Position numbers and translations under genes: made by a program. Positions 27,745 to 36,600 of a stretch of 64,000 nucleotides of DNA are shown piece after piece (the first letter of the stretch is position 1; every line of letters begins with the position of its first letter). The notes beneath the pieces were generated by a model. The model made no database searches. It worked only from the letters and a program-made list of their open reading frames with translations, and was not told the DNA's origin. Location of the stretch: positions 1-64,000 of the forward strand of contig CBFHMJ010000002.1 of the NCBI GenBank assembly GCA_965656875.1, given 5' to 3'. The stretch comes from CBFHMJ01 sp965656875 (GTDB lineage: Bacteria > Pseudomonadota > Gammaproteobacteria > Enterobacterales > Alteromonadaceae).

Positions 27745-29559
27745 TTACTCGCCCCATTCAACGTCAATAGCCACTGGCATCCAGGGCAGTAAATACGAAG
27801 AAAAAGATTGAATATATTGATTGAGTAACACATCGCGACCTTCCGGCGTTACTCGTAATAACCAGTGTCCGGCCCGTTCGCTGAACAGGGCAGGGCGTTG
27901 TAACAGGCTTTCCTGTAATGATGAAACAGAGTCAAATTGATACCCCTCCATTCCATCGATGAAAGCTTGCAAGGTCTGAGTGCCTGCTTGCTTTTCAGCA
28001 TCACTGAGCGGACAGTCCTGCCAGACATAATCTGAAGGATGCAGACCGCACAGAACTTTATTCAGCACTAACAGAGGTTCCAGTGGTTCCGGAGCCAGTT
28101 CGCCTTCGCCCCAGACGATAAAATGCAGTAGATGAACCGCTTTTTGTTGCAGGCTTTCGTCACGAAACCAGCCGTCATCAAGCCAGTTCAGGCTATCAAA
28201 CAAGGTCGTAAGTGATGAGAACAAGAAGACCAGTCCGGCATTTCCAACGGGAATTGCATCAATGGTCTGATCGTCATAACGCCAGCGATTGCCAAGAATA
28301 TGACTCGGATGCTCCAACGGTGAAACCGTTTGCTGCTGCGTTGCCATGTCTTGTTGGGATTGCGCGGCGAAATCTGGCGGTATTTCATGAGTCGATGACG
28401 CATCGTTCACCATAAGCTGACAGAATGCTGCAAACTGCGTTTCTGACAGCGACGGGGCAGACGACAATGCCGTTGTCTCAGGTGCTGAAAGGCCTGTTTT
28501 AATCAGTTGTTGTAATGCTGAAAAACCAGGAGTTGATCGCCAGGATTGCAGCAAATACCCAAGTGCTTGCTGCTCATCATTGAGTTGTGTATCACCGGCG
28601 ATGATCAACTGCCAGCTTTGCTGTAAGAACGGCTCCATTGAGCTGGAAAATCCTGAATGTCTGGCCTGTTCAGTCAGCATCAGTGCAAAGGTCGCAATGG
28701 TTAAACCTGTTGACGTCAGTGGCCAGTGTGATAACAGCGTGGCCTGTTGTGCAATCGTGGTTTGTCCACACCAGCGAGTAAATGCGGTGGGTTCGTGCTT
28801 TAGTAGTTCAAGCAGTGCATGACTGTCTTCGATACTGTTTACGGTGAGAGCTGACAATGGGACGATATTATCGGCAGCCCACCAGGGCATCACGCCAGTA
28901 CGCAAGTAAAACAGCAGGGTTTGCCACTCATCCAGCTCACTGTCAGTTGGTGGTGCAGTGATTGCTTCATCGTCTGATGCGAAAGTATTTGTATCGTAAC
29001 GTTCGCCTCTGAACTGATACGGATCGAGTTTACTGGTCAGATCGTCTGCAACTTCTTCATGTTCTGCTAATTCGCTCGCAAAATACTCCAGTGTATCTGG
29101 CGTTAGTTCATCACCATACAGTTCGGCCATGTCCTGAAAAAAGTCTTGATAGTCATCAGGGAGTGAATGCCAGTCAGCACTGGCTGTCACGGGTTCTGAC
29201 GACATTGTATTTTTCGTTGGACGACCAGGGCGTTTACGGGAGGATGTTGCTGATGCGGCAGGAACGACTTTGGCTTTGTGTTCCCTGAGCTGTTTCTGAA
29301 CGGCTTTTTCAACCAGTTTTGGCAGAGCACGAATGATGCTGTGTTCGTCCAGAGACTGATTGAACTGGCCTAAATCCAGTTCAAGCTTATCAATTCGAAT
29401 CACTTCGTCCCCGGGAGAAAGCCGGGTTAGCGTGCGGTCGAGTTCTTGCCTGAGTCGGGTTCTGACCAGACGACTGATTTGATCCTGTAATCGTGTTGCA
29501 TGACGTTCGTCGCCTGCTGAGACATGGAACGTCATGCGATTAACGATGTGTTTTGGCAT
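27745..29559 (-). CDS. CIS tape-measure-type protein (Afp14/CIS_TMP-like)
   Basis: 604 aa. The N-terminus is a compact start typical of the CIS tape-measure family (HIVNRMTFHVSAG...LSPGDEVIRIDKLELDLGQF). The C-terminus ends with the family-like segment WLLRVTPEGRDVLLNQY...LLPWMPVAIDVEWGE. A Lys/Arg-rich low-complexity linker (SSRKRPGRPTK) and an acidic Asp/Glu region lie between. In Afp/PVC particles this protein sits in the baseplate and sets length. It starts 3 bp after the upstream wedge gene's stop. The family call rests on the terminal motifs and position. Confidence 0.7.
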   Translation of the reverse strand: MPKHIVNRMTFHVSAGDERHATRLQDQISRLVRTRLRQELDRTLTRLSPGDEVIRIDKLELDLGQFNQSLDEHSIIRALPKLVEKAVQKQLREHKAKVVPAASATSSRKRPGRPTKNTMSSEPVTASADWHSLPDDYQDFFQDMAELYGDELTPDTLEYFASELAEHEEVADDLTSKLDPYQFRGERYDTNTFASDDEAITAPPTDSELDEWQTLLFYLRTGVMPWWAADNIVPLSALTVNSIEDSHALLELLKHEPTAFTRWCGQTTIAQQATLLSHWPLTSTGLTIATFALMLTEQARHSGFSSSMEPFLQQSWQLIIAGDTQLNDEQQALGYLLQSWRSTPGFSALQQLIKTGLSAPETTALSSAPSLSETQFAAFCQLMVNDASSTHEIPPDFAAQSQQDMATQQQTVSPLEHPSHILGNRWRYDDQTIDAIPVGNAGLVFLFSSLTTLFDSLNWLDDGWFRDESLQQKAVHLLHFIVWGEGELAPEPLEPLLVLNKVLCGLHPSDYVWQDCPLSDAEKQAGTQTLQAFIDGMEGYQFDSVSSLQESLLQRPALFSERAGHWLLRVTPEGRDVLLNQYIQSFSSYLLPWMPVAIDVEWGE

Positions 29560-29561
29560 GG

Positions 29562-31967
29562 TTACACCAAAAAGTTGAGTAGCTGACCGGCTGAGGCATC
29601 CAGTTGTGCATTCAGCGTTTGCGGGTCATTGTTACCAGGCTCTGCGGCTGCACGCCAGTTAAGGAGCCAGCCAGCGTGGAACGATTCAAATGTCAGCCAG
29701 GCATCATCATCCAGCCAGCGAACGAAGACTGAGATATGTGCCGGAACTTCAGCTCGAATCTTTGCCAGTAACACTTGCTGGAAATCGGCCTGTTTAAAAC
29801 GTCCGGTTGTCTGATTGATAACAACATTGACCTGCATGGCGTAAGGGTTTTGGTAATGCTGACCTCGGAGCCACCGACAATGAAAGGTTTGTTTAATTTC
29901 GTCAGTTTCCGGGTCCAGCCCCAGGTCCAGCTGGAGTTCAATGGTGTTTTGATCCATCACGGTGACGGCGTATAACCCGGCATAGTTTTCGGCTTGTCCG
30001 GCGGCAAAGCCGAATAGTGTGATGTTGTCACCATCACGCAAGCTGTGATCGGGTGCGTGCATGATGGTGTAATAGTTACCATCCTTTCGTAACTGGGCAC
30101 TGATAGTACCGGTATGATGCAGCACAGGCTGATGTGCGGATGTTTTCGGATATAACAAGGCGCGTTCAACCAATACTAAATGCTGTCGTTCCTCATCGGT
30201 TAATCCCAACAGCGATTCAATACGACGTTCAGCGCCTGACAGTTGAGTATCGTCATCAGCAAGGTAATTACCGCCAAGAAAGCGCTGCTGACTAAGTTGA
30301 GCGATGTGATGCAAACTGTGTTGCTTGCCGCGCAAATAGTCATTAAATGCTTCGCTGCCCAGGCTGAATCCCAGTGATGAATGATCGGTAAATGACTCGC
30401 CAAGTCGGGCAAACAAGTGGCTAAGCAAACGGTTTTCCCGTTCAGCATGTTGTTCGCCTGGATTCGTGGTTAACTCACTTTCAACCAGCGTTTTGATGTG
30501 ATCCCAGTAATCATGAACCGTCAGTTCATCCATATCGGTGGCGCTGAATTCACCGTGTTGATAACTCACCGCAGGGCGGGATTTACTATCGAATTGCTGT
30601 CCCATATTGGCCAGTTGCTGGTGGTAATTAGCAATGACCTGATCAAACAACATCAGATAACCTTGAAGCTGTTTGACTTTAGCAAGCCGTTCAGGACCGA
30701 CCGATTCCGGCAGCTGGTTATCGCCAAGGCCATAAACAATTGGAAATTCCTGCTGTAGTGACTGATAACTCAGATCGGTTTTCAGACTTTTTGGCAAAGG
30801 AATATCGCGCCAGCTGACACTGTTAATCGCAGTCGTTTGCTGTTGTTTGCGAATGGCGAGTTTGTTGTTCAGCACAACATTATCAACCGGACATAACACA
30901 TCGCGCTTAAAGCAGTCGATAAAGCCCTGGAACTTATCGCCGTCTTCCGTTGGTGTAACGATAGGCTCCAGTCTTGGCACTCGACCACTGGAAATAGGTA
31001 ATACCCACTCACGCCAGTCATCGTCTTTCGGATTGGCGTAATTTGACAGCAACAGGGAATGAACAACATCGACCTGATCGAAATCGAGAATGAGTCGAAT
31101 CAGGTCAGACACCCGAATTTCTTCCCGGATCGAGATGGTATTCAAATCGTGTTCATCGAAGTAACCATTCTCAAGCTTTGGTCCCTGGTAAATGTCTGCA
31201 CTGGTATCGCCTTGTTTCAACAGGTCAGCACGGTTTTTCGCGATCAGTGGTGGATTGATGTAATCAGAAATTGCCTGATGGATGTCGATAAGCGTTTGCT
31301 CGACATCGGCGTCAGGTTTCAGGCTGATACCACCTTTAATCTTGATCGACTCAGGATCGAGGATAATGACCTGTTCCCACTGTTCACTCAGGTTTCGTTG
31401 CGTTTTCAGTTGGGCCAGCAGGGTTTCTGCCAGTTCGTAGCGTTCGCCAGCATCCAGTTGATGGTCCGGCACCAGTTCAACCAGTGCGCGATAACGGCCT
31501 GACAGTGTGACGGTGTTGTCACCAGCAAGCTCATCAAAGGTAAAGTCCTGGCGAGAGTTGTTCCAGTACAAAGGATTTTCTAGTCCTTTTACTGCTTCAA
31601 CCTGTGCATTGGCGACCAATGGGTGATCGAGCAATACCCGACGGCGGTCATTGGTGTTAACCGGTTGAGTGGTCAGAATTTCATTGGCAGTAAAAAACTG
31701 ATTTGGAATGGTTTCTTCGCCGGGAAAGGCCAAATCAGGTAGTGGTATATCAATATCGCCGTGGCTTTGTAACAGAGTGGCGACAGGTAAGTTCAGCTTT
31801 TCCCCAAGCCTGAGGAACTGGGCAATACATTGCTCCAGAATCGTAATACCTGGATCGGAGTTGGTGTGATCGGTCCAGGTGGTTGATGCGAGATTTTCTG
31901 CATCTGTCAGGGCTTGTTGTTTAAGGGAATCAAACGCTAAGGGAACATCAGTATAATCAGAATTCAT
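29562..31967 (-). CDS. Baseplate wedge protein, baseplate-J type (Afp12-like)
   Basis: 801 aa. The N-terminal segment TTWTDHTNSDPGITILEQCIAQFLRLGEK (residues about 28-57) is the signature opening of J-type baseplate assembly proteins in CIS and related phages. It is followed by a beta-rich region and a C-terminal domain ending AGWLLNWRAAAEPG. It lies between the 494-aa fibre and the tape-measure-type gene, matching the Afp12 slot. Tight spacing on both sides indicates co-translation. Confidence 0.75.
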   Translation of the reverse strand: MNSDYTDVPLAFDSLKQQALTDAENLASTTWTDHTNSDPGITILEQCIAQFLRLGEKLNLPVATLLQSHGDIDIPLPDLAFPGEETIPNQFFTANEILTTQPVNTNDRRRVLLDHPLVANAQVEAVKGLENPLYWNNSRQDFTFDELAGDNTVTLSGRYRALVELVPDHQLDAGERYELAETLLAQLKTQRNLSEQWEQVIILDPESIKIKGGISLKPDADVEQTLIDIHQAISDYINPPLIAKNRADLLKQGDTSADIYQGPKLENGYFDEHDLNTISIREEIRVSDLIRLILDFDQVDVVHSLLLSNYANPKDDDWREWVLPISSGRVPRLEPIVTPTEDGDKFQGFIDCFKRDVLCPVDNVVLNNKLAIRKQQQTTAINSVSWRDIPLPKSLKTDLSYQSLQQEFPIVYGLGDNQLPESVGPERLAKVKQLQGYLMLFDQVIANYHQQLANMGQQFDSKSRPAVSYQHGEFSATDMDELTVHDYWDHIKTLVESELTTNPGEQHAERENRLLSHLFARLGESFTDHSSLGFSLGSEAFNDYLRGKQHSLHHIAQLSQQRFLGGNYLADDDTQLSGAERRIESLLGLTDEERQHLVLVERALLYPKTSAHQPVLHHTGTISAQLRKDGNYYTIMHAPDHSLRDGDNITLFGFAAGQAENYAGLYAVTVMDQNTIELQLDLGLDPETDEIKQTFHCRWLRGQHYQNPYAMQVNVVINQTTGRFKQADFQQVLLAKIRAEVPAHISVFVRWLDDDAWLTFESFHAGWLLNWRAAAEPGNNDPQTLNAQLDASAGQLLNFLV

Positions 31968-31998
31968 GGGAGGCCCTCATTCGTAGTCAGTATCGTAA

Positions 31999-33483
31999 TT
32001 AATCAATTTCCAGTCTTAGTGTCCGATACCGCCATCTGAACTGTCTGTCTTCATGTTTGTTTTTGTGCCATGACTCAACACCCATCATGACCTGTTCACT
32101 ATTAAACTCCTTATTAAAGTATGAATCGTATGCATTTTCCGTCGTGATTTGCACACCACCCCAAACAAGCTTGGCACTACTGATTCTTGTATTAACTTTG
32201 CCGACTTCGGTATCCAGTTTGTTTTCCAGTTTAGTGACTTCAGTGTCCACTTTACCGTCCACTCGACTAATGCTGGTGGCAACGGTGTTGATATGAGAAT
32301 CAATATAGCTTTTCAGTTCAGTCTTCAGTGCAGCGATTTGTGCATCAACATATTTCTTAACCGCATCCTGAGTCGGCAGCAATGAGGTGCTGGTGCCCAG
32401 GCTTTCATTGTTATCCGTCGGCAGTCGGGCAAATGGCACGGTGCCAGTGGCGATGTTGCCAGCGGTCAGATTGGTCAGTGCTGCACCATCACCTGCAAAA
32501 GTAGCGGCTGTAACAGACTGAGTAATAGACGCGCTGAGGGCTGATAAGGCTTTATCAACATTCAGTGTTTCGTGAATCGCGGCTGCACCTGCGACATCAA
32601 GATTACCGTGTTCTTTTTCTGTTTCATTACCCACTTTGCGGATATAAACGGAGCCACCGATATCGGCTGCGTCGTTGATCATCAGGGCATCGTTATCACC
32701 AGAATTTAATTTGCCTGGCAATGACACCTGGTCGCCATTGTGGTCGCCGAGTTGAATCACGCCACCTTGCGCTGATGCTGTCGATTTGACGTCCATTTCC
32801 TGATGAACCGTGATTTTACCTTTGATCTCAACATCGCCGTTGACCAGCATTGCACCATGCAGATTGAAAGGGCTGTGTACATCCAGCTGCGGCGATTGCG
32901 CACTGGTGAGTGCGTTAAAACTTGCTGCACCAAAACGGTTAATATGGAAAAACTGCTGGTTAGTAGTGTCGTTTACTATGCGGGTATCGCCATTGACGTA
33001 AAAGTTTGCATCATCAACTTCACCCATCACTTCAGAACGCACATATATGTTACCGGCATTGGTGATGCGCGTCGGTGTGGCGTCGTTTGCAAAGTCTTCG
33101 ACGTATAATGCATCACCAGAGGTATCATCCTGATTAATATGGAGTTTGGCTTTTGGGTTGCTGATGCCTAACCCGATGTTGCCCGTGCCGTCTTCCATAA
33201 AAAAGTGAGTATTGCCGGTCGGATCTGCAATGTTGTAGCCAGAATCATCATCTGATGTCAGGCTGATACGCCAGTGGTGGGTATCATCATTGTATAAATC
33301 CAGAACGTGAAGTCCGGCACCATTGCCTTTGATTCTGACGGGTAAATAAGGCTCCAGCGGTTTACTGATGCCGTCATCAAGACCATTGAAACCTGAGTCA
33401 AACACATCGGCATAGTCTTGTGCCGTTGGCTGTGCGCCTGTGCGAAATTTTTGTTTTAGCTCGCGACGATTCTTAGCTGTCAT
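31999..33483 (-). CDS. CIS tail fibre (494 aa)
   Basis: N-terminal attachment-like region (NRRELKQKFRTGAQPTAQDYADVFDSGFN). A fibre motif TGNIGLGISNPKAKLHI follows around residue 100-120, of the type common in phage fibres. A module (VIQLGDHNGDQVSLPGKLNSG, about residue 240) resembles the module of the 1501-aa fibre. Residues 370-440 form a heptad-like coiled coil (ISRVDGKVDTEVTKLENKLD...), and a C-terminal domain of about 50 residues follows. Probably trimeric. It occupies a position between the two J-type wedge genes. Confidence 0.75.
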   Translation of the reverse strand: MTAKNRRELKQKFRTGAQPTAQDYADVFDSGFNGLDDGISKPLEPYLPVRIKGNGAGLHVLDLYNDDTHHWRISLTSDDDSGYNIADPTGNTHFFMEDGTGNIGLGISNPKAKLHINQDDTSGDALYVEDFANDATPTRITNAGNIYVRSEVMGEVDDANFYVNGDTRIVNDTTNQQFFHINRFGAASFNALTSAQSPQLDVHSPFNLHGAMLVNGDVEIKGKITVHQEMDVKSTASAQGGVIQLGDHNGDQVSLPGKLNSGDNDALMINDAADIGGSVYIRKVGNETEKEHGNLDVAGAAAIHETLNVDKALSALSASITQSVTAATFAGDGAALTNLTAGNIATGTVPFARLPTDNNESLGTSTSLLPTQDAVKKYVDAQIAALKTELKSYIDSHINTVATSISRVDGKVDTEVTKLENKLDTEVGKVNTRISSAKLVWGGVQITTENAYDSYFNKEFNSEQVMMGVESWHKNKHEDRQFRWRYRTLRLEID

Positions 33484-33596
33484 TGCAATACCTTACTTAT
33501 CGAAATGAATGTCGTTCCGACGAAATGAGAGTGAAAATTGAAAGTGTGAATCCGAATAGATATGACGATGATGAGTTGGATATTAAGCGTTCAATG

Positions 33597-33641
33597 ATTG
33601 AACAATGCGTTTCTGAGCAATGTGTTATTGAACAATGTTAT
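33597..33641. repeat. Three 15-bp tandem repeats at the end of the large wedge gene
   Basis: ATTGAACAATGCGTT, TCTGAGCAATGTGTT and ATTGAACAATGTTAT follow one another with exact 15-bp period, overlapping the stop of the 1657-aa gene. Possibly a remnant of replication slippage in the 140-bp intergenic gap before the fibre gene. Confidence 0.5.
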
Positions 33642-36600
33642 CCAGCTCAACCACCATGTAGCCGATACCCATATAGTCTTCCGGATTGAAGTGCTCACTG
33701 GCGATAACATCAACACGATGGAAATCGCTGGAGACCAGTAGTGAATCCGGTCGTGCTACCTGAATAGAATTGCCCGGTACTTCTTGCCAGATTTCTCTGG
33801 CTTCATCAGTGCCTTCGTTGAGCGTGACACGTTTAAATCCTGTCAGATTGGCAACGTAATCGACCCAGGGCTGACGCTCCAGATGATTGATGATTTCAGA
33901 GAAGTACAGACGGTTACCCATTTGCACCGGTTTAGCATCAGTATCAGCCCACGGCGTTAACAGGGCTTTAATGGCTTCGATTGTATGGGATTGGTAAATA
34001 CCCGGGCCAAAACCTGGATTAAACCGAATCGCGACTCTGAACCGCAGTTCTTCATGTGTTGGGTTAACGACATTAATGGGCGTGCCCGGTGGAGCCAGCT
34101 TGCTGATCTCGTCAGTGATTTGCGTTAATAAGTCCGGCGTAACGGCTGGTTCGAGAACGTTATCAACTGGCTGGCCACCCATTTCTGGCAACACGACCAG
34201 GGTCACTGTGCCGGGTTGTTCGGTGGTAGATAACTCACTGTCTGCCAGTGCTTTAACCTGACGAATTTGTGGGAATCGCGCCAGGACTAGCCGTTCGTAA
34301 TCCCACAGCGTAACAGCACGGTTTTTATGACGCAGACGTTCACTGACATCTCGATAAAATTGCTTATCAGAAGCCGCAGCCCGTCCCGCATAGGACATAT
34401 AAGGTTGTTCAACACCGGTAATCAGCGGGTTTTGCGTGGCAAGCCCCGTGACTGACTGACTATTTAGCTGTGCTTTACTCGCCTGAGTCATAGGTGTTAC
34501 GCGAGTTGCTTTCATCGCCTGCGGCAAGATGGCCTCAATTTTGGCGGCTGAGTCAGCATTGTTGAAGACCTGCGCGACCAGCCAGTGTTTGCCGTTATCC
34601 AGTAATGGCCCGTTAAGGCTGATGTCATCCGGTAGTCGAATGCGTATCAGGCCGGAGAAGCTCATGGAACGAGTGGTGTCGTCCAACATATTTTCAGACG
34701 GCAATGGCGATAATCCTTGCTCCGTGCGGTAGTACCAGTGAAGGGCGGGTGTTTCCAGATTTGCTTGTCCGGTTCCGGCGACAACCTGAATCAATAAACT
34801 AAGTTCATCGCGTGGTTGCGCATCGTCAAAACCAAAATACAGGTAGCCTTCATCATCAAATTCCGGGAACAGCGCAGCGCCAAGATCCAGTCGGTTTGGA
34901 TTAATGGTGCGATTAACATTGATGCCGCCAAACGGATACAGATGCGCAAGTAGCGAGTGCTTATCATCATCACGAATATCTGGCGTTAATGTATCTTCAG
35001 CCGTGTAATCAACCGTAAATGTTTTGACTTGTGGCGTATAAGGCTCGTTAATCAGTGGCAATTCACCACCTTCACTTTTTGATGCTTGCAGGCTGAGTTT
35101 GCGCACAACATGAGGGTAGATTTTATGTTGAAAATCCGGGTCTTTCAGCGTGGCTTTAAAGTATCGTTCGCTTTCAAGCGGTGAAGCAGGTACATCGACC
35201 GGGTAGTCGGGTAAAAAGTGGTAAGCCGAGTGTTTAAAACCTTGTGTGACGTCAATGTGACTGATGTCTTCGGCATCCGTATTGAGTAATAACAGATCCT
35301 CTTCCTGAGCAATAAAGCTCCGTTGATTAAACAGGCTCATGCTGAGTTGGTACGCTGAATTACTCAGTGGCGGTACTTTGTCAGGATAGGCATCCCGGTA
35401 CGGTTTGTAGTAATCCCCCAGATTTTCCGGCAGATCGACCCATTCCATGTTCATACGAAGTGATGACAGCTGTTTACGAGCCAGTTCATAGTGACTGAAA
35501 TACAGCGAAGAACCGGCATAAGGCTGTCCACCAAATGGCAAGAATGGCTGGCCTGCGGGCAGCACGGCATCATCATTAGCCAGTTGAAGCTGAGTTAAGC
35601 CTCGTACATCAACTGCAATTCTAACGCTATGTAACCGGACCTGACCAAAGTACTCAAACGCAATATCAACGCTCGGTTTACTCTGACTGTTATCGATCAG
35701 ATTCGCTAATCTGATTTGCAACACAGGTTCTGTTGGTGCAAATCCTGGAATGGCTTCGGATTCTGCTGCTGGCGTGATAGCCGTTTGAGTAGCATCCAGC
35801 TCGATATCAAAGACAAACCCGGGGTAGGTTGAGAATTTTTTCAGTCGGGTATCTTCATAATCGGTTGCAGTGAACGGTTGTTCGGAAACCAACGCCTGAG
35901 CAAATGGTTTTTCAGGATCGTTTTCATCCGTGTCATCAGTGGGTTCTACTAACTGGCGAATCGTGAGATTTAAACCACTTGGATAACGTAGCATGCGGCT
36001 TTGATCGGATGCAGTGAACAGAACTTTTTTGTCACCGTCGCCATTACCAATTAAACCCTGAGGTGTAATCTCACCGACGATGCTGCGTTCGGCCAGCGCC
36101 AGCGAGGTAATACGATGATGGGTGGTTTCCGGGCTACTGCCGTTAATGGTATTCATCATGGCTGCGGGTAACACACCGATGTGACTCACTTTGCCTTTCA
36201 GCCCATCTTCGAATAGTTCCTCGACAACCAGCACATCACCGTTATGCATGATGATGAAATCACCTTGCTCGATAACTTCTGCTGCGCTACCAAAACCGCC
36301 ATCAGGCGTGGTCAGGCTAACTTCCTGCTTAACAGGGGCATAAGTCAATGTTGTTAATGGTGTTGTGTTCTGACTAAATGCTAATTGCGGAACATGCCAG
36401 AATTGTTGATTGGACAGACCTTCAACTTTACTCAGATAAATAAGCTGTAACTGAGCGGGTGTTACATTGAACACTTGCCAGACAGAACCATCATTAAATA
36501 TCACGTTGTCGCCATTGTTAATGGTGGCATCGCCTGTCGGCAGATTGGTCAGTAATAGTAATTCTTCTGGTGCATAAGCATCGACCAGATTATTACCGAT

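Noticed and set aside
33483..33689. Plus-strand frame with repeated EQC motifs
   Set aside because: It overlaps the end of the wedge gene and its repeats come from the 15-bp tandem repeat; no support for translation.
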